Source: Amaranthus tricolor (lineage: Eukaryota > Streptophyta > Magnoliopsida > Caryophyllales > Amaranthaceae). From it: a stretch of 64,000 nucleotides of DNA. How positions within the stretch are numbered: the first letter of the stretch is position 1; each line of letters starts with the position of its first letter. Below, piece after piece: positions 11,413 to 22,600 of the stretch. A program made the translations under genes and the position numbers. Location: contig NC_080057.1 of assembly GCF_026212465.1 (NCBI RefSeq), positions 20,886,606-20,950,605 of the forward strand, in the 5' to 3' direction. Under the pieces are notes generated by a model that saw only the letters and a list, made by a program, of their open reading frames with translations, had not been told where the DNA came from and made no database searches.

Positions 11413-13318
11413 TGATCGGGACTTTACGTTCTTCAATAGTAATACCGCAAGTGCAGGGCGTATCTTAGTACGGCTGCATGTACAGGTCTAATCCACAAGG
11501 AGTGGGGGTTAAGTCAATAGTTTCTCGATCGATTAGTGTGTTCGAAAACGTATAATAAGATGTTTGGAGATGGAAATAATTAAAGTAAGAAATTAAAAAT
11601 GCTTAATGAAAATAAAGCATAAAAGTAAATAAGGATATAATGAACTAAAGCAAGGATAAAATGATCAATAAGCTAAGAGCATAGGTTAGGCTTTCTCACC
11701 AAAGTAGTGTTTACTAAACTTTAACCTAAGGTCATGGATGTTTTGTTATGGGGAAGAACGTATCATAAGTTTTAATGTTCTCTCTCGAGCAACAAAAACT
11801 TCCTAAAACATACTCAAGTACCTATTCTCATGGAGCTAAGCACAATTTAAGACATGAAGCACACATTCAACATTTCCAATCAAAGCATCTACCTATTCTC
11901 ATGGAGATGTCTTAACTTTTAAGTATAGATTATCGTTAAAAATCGACTCTCGCCCTCAATTCAACAATACTACAACATGATAGCAAAATACATCTTAAAC
12001 CATAAACAACACAACCAAGCCAAAGGTATAGAAAGCAATTCAAACTACATAAATTGTGATAATGCCTAGCCTAAGCTCATATTGAAACTGTAGATTGCAA
12101 ACAAGCCAAGAACCATAAATGAATAAATTAAACTAGAGTATCATAAAGAGATGAGTGCAATATAAGTTGAAGAACTAAAAGCATGAATATATGAAACTAA
12201 AGGCAAACAATCAAAGATAACTAAGTGATATGAATTGAAAACAATATAAGCAAAGATAGAAGTTACTCTTTTAGGTTCAATCTAAGGATGAACAAGATGA
12301 TTTGATGATTCAAAGTAATACCATCCAAAAGCTTCAATAATAATACATCATTGGTTGAAGAATCCAAGTTGCAAAATATTACAATAAAGGATGAAGTTAA
12401 GATTGTAATTGAAAATTGAAAGTACTTAATTGAATTAAAAGGAAAATTATGCTAAACACTAATTTTTAATTGAAATGAAAGCAAAGCTATGAAGAATACA
12501 TAGAAATTACTCAAAATGAAGGGTGAAATCTCATATGCCTAGCTCCATCTTCCTCTTCTCTATTTATAGACTTCAAAAACAAGTAGGGGTGGTGGTTTCA
12601 TGATTGCTCCACCACCCCTAGGTTCTAAGAGAGGGGTACCACCCCTAATGGATAGGGTAGGGTGGCTGGCAATCTTGGCAGCAGCAATTAGAAGCAACAA
12701 ATGTAATTGGACCTCGAATGATATTTAAAAAGATCGCAAAGGCTACTGCCACCCATCTCGCTCGACCTTAGCGGATCTCGCTCAATCAGTCGAGCCACCA
12801 TCAGGTCCAACATCAGAAACTTCAAAAATTGAACAGAATGTGAAAATTAGCTCCGCTCGGCCTGAGCCATCTCGCTCGACCTGTCGAGCAGATGTCCTAT
12901 ACTCCTGAATTGAATCCTGCTAATGATCAGAAGCTACTAACTTGCTCGACCAGTCGAGCGACCTTCAGGAATGTGATACTCAGCTTCTGATCTCAAGTAC
13001 ATGCTCCCGGACTGCACAAGCTACCTTTGCTCGAGCTCATTCGGGTCGAGTGGGTCTACTTTGGCTTTTTTTGGCTTGTTCTTATGGCTTGGCTCATGAT
13101 GTTTCGCTTCTTTGAGTCCTCAGCGTTTAGGTGAGCAATGTATGCATCAAAAGGGGCTAGTTTGTGCTCGATGTTGATGATTAGATCCTGAAATGAAACA
13201 AAACACCAAAGCAACAAAACAAGTGTAAAATCCAATAAACCAATGCAATAACATATAGTTTCCTCACGCTAAACAAGCCACTTATAGGGGTAAAAATAAA
13301 GATAAAATGTAGCTAACA
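11413..13318. mobile_element. Solo-LTR-like insertion of 1906 bp nested in the tandem array
   Basis: The insertion begins TGATCGGGAC and ends AGCTAACA, the TG...CA form of an LTR. It interrupts a repeat unit exactly. The 5 bases before it are GCAAC (11408-11412) and the 5 after it are GTAAC (13319-13323), a 4/5 match to a target duplication; uninterrupted units read GTAAC, so the left copy has mutated. The early segment (CCGCAAGTGCAGGG ... TCCACAAGGAGTGGG) resembles sequence common in plant Ty3-type LTRs. A central part repeats the TCGAGC/GCTCGA motif (12755-13040). No coding domain is present. Confidence 0.6.
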
Positions 13319-13440
13319 GTAACTCACATACTCTTGCTATCAATGAGAACCTTGGGGTTTGCAAGACCCACAGGTAACTCACGTACTCTTGCTATCAATG
13401 AGAACCATGGGGTTTGCAAGACCCACCGGTAACTCTAATA
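13319..13440. repeat. Tandem array, right part
   Basis: Two further units of the same array (GCAAG at 13361 and 13416, 55 bp apart) follow the nested insertion directly, showing that the array existed before the insertion. Confidence 0.8.
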
Positions 13441-15150
13441 TAAACTTAAAAATTCTTATATAAAGGAATCATTCCGACTCCAAGTAAATATAATGTAATT
13501 CTATCAATAAGGGAATTGTGCTCAACTTCTAATCATACCTTAGTTCTATGCATCTATACCATTCTAAGTTCAAGAGACATGCAATTAATATCTACTCATG
13601 TATAAGGCTTACTCTAGTACTTCATATATTTATAATACAACGCATAAAGTCGCAAATATTGATAATACTTTGAAACATAAGCATATAAAAGTTAGTTACC
13701 GCGTGTACTTACCTGAAACTGCTACAACACGACCAAAAGCCATAATAATCAGCCAAGGTGAGGTTTTTCACCCCTCTTATAAACCGAGTACCTATACGAG
13801 TTTTGAGTGGGACTAATAAGCCTCCCTAACCTTATTTAAGAGCTACTTACTCTAAAAGAAAGGACTCTACTGCCATTTAAACAAGTTTCAACTCGTGCTC
13901 ATAAGTGCTTTAGCCACACACACAACGACTTCAATACTAAACTAGCTTATGAACTGAAATATCATATTACAAATCTAACCACAACACAAAGTTAACACTC
14001 AACTCTATATCAAGGTATGATCTGATGAAAAAGCTTCTAATTATATACTTTTTTGAACTAGCATAACTTTTAGGAATTAGTAGACTTAAGCTCTACAGTG
14101 TATTGTATTACACCAAATAATAATGAAAATACTCATGGTAGTATTAATTTACATCCCTACAAATATTCAAGTTTAAAGTGATAACAAATGAAAACAATGA
14201 AAAAGAAACGAGTTATTTAGATAAGTCATAATAAATATGGCTAAGTTTACGCAATTTTACGACAACAATAAACAAGATCAACAATGTCAACCACTATTAA
14301 CAACAACAATGACACATATTACTACACTAACAATAACCACACAACAACTAACAAATACTACTAACATTTTACAACCACATTTAATAAACTTTAAAATGAT
14401 ACCTATAGTTAACAACAATACCCAACAACCATGACAACAAGAATGCTTGAACTCATGACAATGAAAGCATAGTGTCCAACAAAACTCCAACGTTTAATAA
14501 CACAAAGTTTTCATGTAGTAAGACACCATCAAAATAGCACACAACCATCATTTTCATTCATACTTCAAACCCTAATTTATAAATATATTTAAATCATCAA
14601 TTAAACTCTTACCCATAGTAAGATTTAATAAAAATAATATAAAATTAACACTTGATAAAATTCCAATTAGAAACTAGAAAAAAATCAATTAGAAACTAGA
14701 AAAAAATCAATTAAGGGAAAGAAAAGATGGCTCACAATGGTGAAATTAGGTGGTTGTTGTTGTGGTGGTGATGCAGGTGGAGCACGGTGATGGTGGGGGA
14801 CCAAGAACCGCGTGCTGGTGGTCGGGGAGAGCCGCAGCTACTGCTGCTGGGGAGAAGAAAATGCGGTTGGTGTGGCCGGCTGCTGCACGTGGATGGGAAA
14901 ACGCAGCCTGTGCTGCGATGGCTGCTCGTGGGAGGTGAGAGAATGCCACCGGTGCTTGTGGAGGGAGACAAAACACACTGGTGGTGGTTAAGGGCGCATC
15001 AAAATGATGGAGAAGTGGAGAGGGAAAACTATTTAACTGATTTCAAATAATTTAATATAATCATAAAATCTCTAAAAATTATCATAACGTCATAAAATAA
15101 CAGACCGTTAGGATCCCCGTCATAAACATAGGGGTTCCCTAGTCCCTACA

Positions 15151-16199
15151 ATAAAGGGTTGAAAAGCGATTGTCAAGTTGACCTTGCATTGCCTGGTTCT
15201 GAGTGGTTCTCATTAAAAAAAAAAAGAAAAGAATAAATAGTTGTTAATCAAAAATAAAAATAGCATCATTATATTTATTCCAAATTTCAACCTCTTTAAG
15301 TCTCAAGTAATGTCACTTTAACTTAACCTCACAGCCTTGATATTCACCTACCCTCACCTATCCCATCACTCACCTACTTAACATTCTTTATAGTCAATAG
15401 AACGCCTCGGTATATACGGTAATTTATAAAGTTAACAAATTACCCTTATATGATAAGATTTTATCGGGTGAAAGTTTTTTTATTTTCATTTACCTTTTTT
15501 AAATTTGTTTATTTTATTATTATTTATTTGTCTTTTTGTGATGATTTACAAATCACAGTTATTGATTAGAAAATCATTGCTTCTGTCCTATTCATTTTGT
15601 TCCAACGGTAATTGACGAAAAAATTAAGAAAAGTGATAAAATGATTTTAAAAAAATAGGATAAATATGTAAATAAAATGAAAAAATAAATTAAATATATG
15701 GATGAGACAATCTTACGATAAAACCATACATAAAAATTTACCAAACATGATTTGATTCAACTTAATTCGAAATAGTCCATGCATAAAAATCAAATCAAAT
15801 CTACAACATATTAAAAAATTCTCAAATGAGACGGTTTTCTGGTTAAACCATTTCTATTGGGTTAACTCAACGTATACAATCTTAATATGGTCAGTTATAA
15901 TCTTAAAGTGATCACTTACAATCTTAAAATGACGAATAATCATCTTAAAGTAACCATTTACACTATTTATAATTTTAAAATAATCACTTATAATATTTTA
16001 AGTGATCAATTAGAAACTCATCTCGCAATCTAATACAAAACTTGTTGGAAGATTATAACTTCAAATATCGTATCTGAAACCCATCACTCCTCTAGTTAAG
16101 ATCCGACAATAGTCGAGTTTAGATGAGTGGGTTGTGTTGCAATTCAAGAACATTTTGTACAAAAATGAGAATTTCCAGCAAATGATTGATGCACATTCT
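15151..16199. other. AT-rich intergenic DNA
   Basis: No gene recognised. Around 15830-16020 the DNA repeats variants of AATCTTAAAATGATCACTTA together with GAGACGGTTTTC, a pattern typical of decayed short elements in this kind of genome. Confidence 0.4.
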
Positions 16200-16338
16200 C
16201 ACTGTCACATGATTCACTAATTTACTTTCAAATCGCAAATAGAAAAACGAAATATAGTCAATTATAGACTATTTTAAGATTATTTTACGTGAATTATGAA
16301 TTAAAAAAGCACATTAACTAGCAAATTATGTTATGCTG
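16200..16338. mobile_element. hAT-like MITE family C, copy 1
   Basis: The copy begins CACTGTCACATGATTCACTAA and ends AAATTATGTTATGCTG. The same ends occur at 49111-49251 and 53854-53994. It lies about 280 bp 3' of the SRF stop codon. CACAT occurs on both sides, a partial target duplication. Confidence 0.5.
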
Positions 16339-16616
16339 CACATATTTCTGCTAACAATTAACAATATGGTATTATTATCATGCATTACATGAAAAATAAA
16401 ATAAATTAAAGCTTTTCACCTTCAAGACATTATATCATACAACAAGGTGATATTGAAAAAAGAGTAAATCAAATGGGGAAAAACTTAAATATGGTACCCT
16501 GAAATGTTGTGGAGGCAGAATAAACCAGATTATAGGGGAGAAAAAATTATGAGCTGAAGAAAATTAATTACTTTACTTTCATCAAGTGGATCTGAAAAAA
16601 AAATTATACAAACAAT

Positions 16617-19600
16617 TTAATTCACACTATCATTTGTTTCTGCACCGTCTGATTGTCGAGCTGCATTTCCGACAGTTCTCTTACTCATGTTTGCTCGTTG
16701 GACCAATCGAACTAAAGCTTGCACTACCTCAGACATTGGTGGTCGGAACTCAGGCTCGGGCTGTTCATAAAAGAAGGTTTTAGTATGTTTTGAACACTAA
16801 CCTGACAGAACCTAGAGCATGTATAACAGGCATAATAACAAACTGACGGGCTGACGGTTGAATCTCCAGCATAGCATAGATTTTTCACATTCCAATAGAC
16901 CGTAGACTTTTACACGGGCTGATGGCTAGTTGATAATATAAGGCCACAAATTAAGGTAAAAAGACTAGCTTAGTGAAGTCTGTGACGGCTAGTTGATATT
17001 GTTAGGCTTGTTAGGCCGCAAAACACATGGGTCACGAGCGTTGACTTGCATACATCACATGATGAGTTTCACTCTTTCCCAAAACCATATGGTATTAGGA
17101 GATTCATCCATCAAGTATTATATACAAGTCTACAACCCACTTTTTTAGCGAAGTGGGCTCTTCCTCACATGTAAAGTATTTCCAACAAATATAACGCCGC
17201 AAATTAAGGTAACAAGAATGGCTTGCGTATTTACGTTCAAACTATTGTCGGAGGTCATACTAATACATCAACATTCAACATTCACATCAAGTGATTTGAG
17301 ATACTCATTGGTGGTAATTTAAATATTTTTAGAAGTTTCCCAAACTCGTTTTGAATTCAACTTCACCATTTGGTATGATTCTCCCTTCATTCGACCGAAG
17401 ATTCTTAATCCCAACCTCCCACCACTTCCCAAAAAAAAGCAATCATAGAAATCTTTTTGATTGAAGCCATTTATTGTTAACATTGTGTTTGAGAACAAGT
17501 TTAGAAAGTCATTCTCAAATTCACAACTTACTAATGGCGAAATTGGCAAATCAAAATTATTTTTTTTTTAAATTGTTAAACACTAAATTTGAGCCAATTC
17601 TGGACTTCCATATGAAATCAACGTTCCTAAATATAGCATAAAGGAAATGTGCAAAGCCCCTTAGGTTTGAAACGTGGAAGAAGTACCAACAAGGACGAAC
17701 AAGGGAAACTAGACCCACAAGATGAATCTTAATTGCTATTCTACCCAAGAGACACAATTTATACATGAGTCACAGACTTATGTTCAATTATACTTCCATA
17801 CGATATCTCCAATGTGTAAACCTAAAAATACCAAAGGTGTTGTGCTAGTTATATCTTATAGAAGCTAATTCATTCCCTCCACCACAAGTGGTTGAAACCG
17901 TTGATAGTCAACCGGCACTATCAGGCAAGACGTAAAAGCTTGCAATTGTTCACCTATTGAATAAACTAGAGTCAAGAATAAAGCAACTGACATACCTGAA
18001 CGCAAAGAGCAATAACATCGGCAAAACGCGACAAAGACTTCACGGGGTAGAGACCTTCTAAAGCAGGATCCACCATTTTAGTCAAAGCATCAATATCATG
18101 AAGTTGAGGTGTTGCCCATCGAACCAATGACTGCTCAGCCCATGGTAATGAGCTGTATAAAAAGTAAGATTTAACTCAGAAACAAAAAATGGTAAAATTC
18201 CAGCAGTTCTCACTATGTTAGGATAACTGACGAGACGAAATTACCTATCAAACGGTTTTCGTCCGGTGAGAAGTTCTAACATGACCACCCCAAAACTGTA
18301 TACATCGCTCTTCAAAGTATACTGACCAGAATCAGCAACTTCAGGGGCACAAGCATTATGGTTAATCGCCTACATAAACAAATGAAGGATATAGATGATT
18401 GAGCATGTATGATGCATAGTTATCAGAAAAAATCATCTATGATGCATAGTTATCAGCAAAAATCATCTAAAACGAAAATCAAGATGTTATGGGGACAATA
18501 TTACGAACACAGCACCAACGGTGAGATCTTTCTAAAACTACAATCACATTCGTAAAGAACCAAATGGCTTTTTCCCCTCCCTGGGGTTTGTTTCTTTTTG
18601 TACATTAACATAGTCCACTCCTATGTTGTTTGGGTGGCCTGTTATAGCTTGGGGCCTTTCCAATGGCTTTTTTTCCCTCTTTGGGGTTTTTAATGCCGGT
18701 GGTGTAGGTTTCATCCTATATCAGTGTTTTGTTTTCCCTTTTTGATATATATATTCTCACTTTCCAAAAAAAAGAACCAAACGGGACAATTTTTGTTTGT
18801 GTACTAAAAAAATATATTACTATCGGTTCTTAAACAATGCTTCATTTATGACACACTCCCCCCCCCCCCCCCCCCCCCCCTCTATCATTGAAGCAAATAG
18901 CATTCTATACACCCCGCAAGATTCAATCCTACCTGATTTGCATTTGAAAGGAGACTTGCCAACCCACAGTCAGAAAGATGAGGGTTAAGCTCTGCATCAA
19001 GTAATATGTTCTCTGACTTGAAGTTTTGATGAACTACTGATGGTGAGCAAACTTCATGTAGGTACCTGGCACATATAGTAGGAGGGTTCAAGTAACGTGA
19101 ATAAACAAAAGAAAACACACGCGCACATCAAGGATTGTAAGAACACACTTTTTATTTTAATATTTATAAATTCGCTGACTGTATTAGGCCAGTTCACCTT
19201 TATAAAATAAATAATTAGTAAAAATAAGTTTTAATCAGTTACAATCAGTTACAACAATCAGTTGCAATCAGTAAAACACAGTATCAATAGTAAAAATCAG
19301 CTCGATAAATTAAAATAAATTTTAATCAATAAAAATCAGTTTCAATTAGTAAGTTGAATTAGTAAAAATTAGTTGAACTAAACAAGGCCTTACTACATAG
19401 TCATAACCTACAATCGTACTTTGATTAAAAATGCAACATATGACACTAGGATAAGAGATAAAAGAATTTTTAAATGGCATAAACATTTCAAGATAATGAG
19501 TCTCAGATGGAAAGCCTCTAACACCAAATTCGATCTACCCAAAGTCCACTAAGTGGCTCTTGTCTAGGCGAGTTAAAGGTAATCAGAAGGTATGATGCTA

Positions 19601-22600
19601 TAAGTCGGATACAAGTGTTGCATCTGAGTGTCAGACTCGTTAAGTTCTAATTTTGAGGATTCGTGGATTCATTTGAGAAGGGGCCACTTGGCAATAAATA
19701 ACACACATATTGTCTTTCAAATTTTTAAGGTTGAGTGCGTGATTTCAAAATTAAAGGTTTTTTCAATTTATTAAACATTTCATTTTCTCTCTAGTGAGTT
19801 TAAGGGTTATTCCATATTATACAAACTAATCAGGTAGGTAGGATGTCGAGCCCGAGCATCACATGTAATAAAGATATTATTTCCGATAGACCCTTGAAAA
19901 CAAATTAATTTGGCTAAATGCGAAAACACCAAGTATGCCCCTAAAATTGTAATGTTGAAAGTGAAGACCATCTATGATCAATTGTATCAAAAAACCAAGT
20001 CTCATTCACTATATCGACAAACAAAAATTAAGTCTAGTCATTCATTATATTTACTTACTCAAGTGCACGTGCACTGCCCAAAGCAATCTTCACACGGGTA
20101 TTCCACGTCAATGGTTTACTAAATTCATCATCAAGATGTAAAAAGTCATGCAACGACCCATTCTTGTGGAACTCATAAATTAACAAGTGTTGCCCATGTT
20201 CTGAACAATAGCCAACAAGCTCCGTTACATTTGGATGATGAAGTTTGGAAATGCTAGCAACAATGTCAGTGAAATCTTCAGGAAGGTTGGCTAGGACAGA
20301 TGAGTCTATCTTTTTCACAGCAAGAACCTGCCAAACCAATAATTTAATCAACAATGAGAAATTTAATTCTTCCCGAAGGCTTTGAACAAGGCACAAAATG
20401 ACTCGTGACAGATAAGCGGTTAATCAATATAAAATATGCAATTGTCTAAAACATTACGCGAAGACTACATTTCTAATGTCAGAATTCCGATCTTTTGTAG
20501 ATATACTTCTATTTGACCATCCATTTTATACAAAGACGGAGGTACTAGTGTGTGAAGGTTGGCCACGGCCCCCTAAAAATCTGTAAAAATATAGTATATG
20601 TAGGATATTTTTCCAAAAAATTATTTTAACTCTAAATTTGAGTCATATTGCTGATGTTGATATCAACATATTAAAGTTGCTCAAATACTCTAACGGCACT
20701 AAATAGTGGTAATGGGAATGACTTATAGTGTAAAATTTCATTAAAAGTTCCATGTTATTCCCATGGTGATAAAACTTTGATCATAAAAAAGTTTTTTTTG
20801 AGTACAATTTACAATACCATCTAATACCATCTCTCCCAGTGGTAATGCATTGGAATGAATTTTATGAAAAAAATGAGATGATTGAAGTTGGACAAGCATG
20901 GTCATAAAGGTAGCCAAAAGATTTTTCAACTAAAATTACACTAATTTTCATTCCCATTATTACCGTTTAATACCACCTACCAAACATAAAACTCCTTGCA
21001 GATTATGACCCCCTTATCCATAAATGTTTTAGAGATGTCAATATGAAAAAAAATTCCCCCCCCCCAACCTAATTTTTATGGACACAACAAACTTGTACAA
21101 GTGTGTAACCTACCCTCGTGAATTACCTTCTTATAAAAGTAGGAGAAAATAATAGCATTTAGACAATTATGTACCTTTCCATCATCAAATGCAGCACGAT
21201 ATACACGTCCAATAGACCCTTCTCCAACAAGATTTTCAATACTAAAACTGCCGGTGGCCATTTGCAAATCTGCTATAGAATATTGTTTCACATTTTCTGG
21301 CACGGTTGTAGGAATCTTGGTGACAACAGGTTTGTTTGAAATGTCTTCATCATCAAATGACTTGTTACGATCCAGCGGAGGTGGTTTTAGCGTAACTGTA
21401 GGAACTGTGTCAAGTGTGGTTGTGTTGATTGAAGATGATGAATGAACTGACTTCAGCTCCGTGAATTCGGGTTTACCTAATCAAGTTAAGCATTAAAAAT
21501 TACTTGAAAGAGTTAGCGATATCCACAAATTTTAAGTGAAACCAACGAGTCTTAGATTAGATAGCATCATACTGCAAAAACAAGGCCGCATTGCATAAGC
21601 CGTGTTGTAAAGGCTTTAAAAAAACAAAACAATATTTCCCGCATTTCAAAGGTGTAAACGTATTCTGGGCTTTTTCATGGGATATCTCATGCTTTGCATT
21701 ACGATAACCGCATCTATCCCTTTACCGCATCACTGCGTCATTACCTCGATCTTGACCACTACACTCGCCCTTCCTAAGTAGAATGATTATAAATAACATG
21801 TGGACATTATTTAAGATCACTCTCTAGATTCAAATGTTTTCAAGAGATTCCAACCAGCTATTAAGATTTCATTAGCTAGCTTACATTATGCACCATGTGA
21901 AACAGTTTTATAACCAGGGCCGGTCCTAGGTTTTTAGGGGCCCTGGGTGAAAGATATTTATGGGCTCCTAGACTATTGTATTTATATATAGAAAAGTTCA
22001 AATCATAGCACTAGTTGAAAACTAAAATTTTTTGTGGGCTCTGGGCATAAGCACGACTTGCACTTGCTTAGGGCCGGCCCTGTTTACAACAGAGTAAAAA
22101 CACGAATCGCGGCCAATACAGTATAAATTTTTGAAAACAAAATAAATCACATAAGGGGAATTTTGAACTTATAATTGTATTTTTGTTATTGAACTACTAT
22201 AATTATGCAATAATATGCCCAAAGCTATATAATTGCGCAATATTAGGTATTTTTAGTGTTTGATTAATTAACTTATTAGTTAATTATTTTGTTTAACAAC
22301 TTAAATAATGAGTAACTATAATTTAAGTGATCTTAATAATAAGTTGTAACGGTGAAATAATAGGTGTTACACGTTACATAACTAATTAGCTATATAAAGG
22401 GATTTAACGTCGCGGCAACTTTCAAACAGGTTACATAACGGCATCTGTACTCTAGCTTCTAACTTCAACTAACAAGAACTAAAGCCTATTCTAAAATTGA
22501 AAATTACCATTTCCATAATCAAGCTTACAAGCAATTGAGAGTGTCAGCCAATCAATAGTTTCAAATGTGTTTTTATATAAAAGTGATAATTTGATTTTTG

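Larger units (their letters stand above)
10009..15150. repeat. Repeat-derived block, possibly a large LTR-like element
   Basis: The block opens with TAACACTCCAAAATTTCCGAC, which resembles the TGTAACACTCC start of some Ty3-type LTRs with the first bases altered. It closes near 15150 with CCCTAGTCCCTACA. Inside are a tandem array (11041-11412 and 13319-13440), a nested 1.9 kb insertion, and a GC-richer segment (14745-15000) whose short overlapping frames do not resemble proteins. I found no gag, protease, reverse transcriptase or integrase, and no secure target duplication. The outer borders are therefore approximate and the LTR label is an inference. Confidence 0.35.

Noticed and set aside
11114..11436. 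Overlapping open frames on both strands with repeated HVLLL.../LQTPRFSLIARV motifs
   Set aside because: They are translations of the 55/57 bp tandem array; the repeated peptide follows the DNA period and has no protein-like features.
11041..13440. Possible CRISPR-like array because of regularly spaced repeats
   Set aside because: The units are contiguous tandem repeats with no unique spacers, in a plant nuclear context.
14732..15050. Several overlapping GC-rich frames on both strands
   Set aside because: They are low-complexity (GTG/CAC-rich) frames on both strands with no recognisable domain, and lie inside repeat-derived DNA.
10005..15250. Exact borders for the large repeat block, using TG at 10005 and an AAAAT repeat on both sides
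   Set aside because: AAAAT is expected by chance in this AT-rich DNA and the ends are not convincingly inverted, so I did not claim these borders.
18797..18988. Plus-strand frame with a proline run
   Set aside because: The prolines come from the poly(C) tract in an SRF intron, and the rest is antisense to SRF exon 13.
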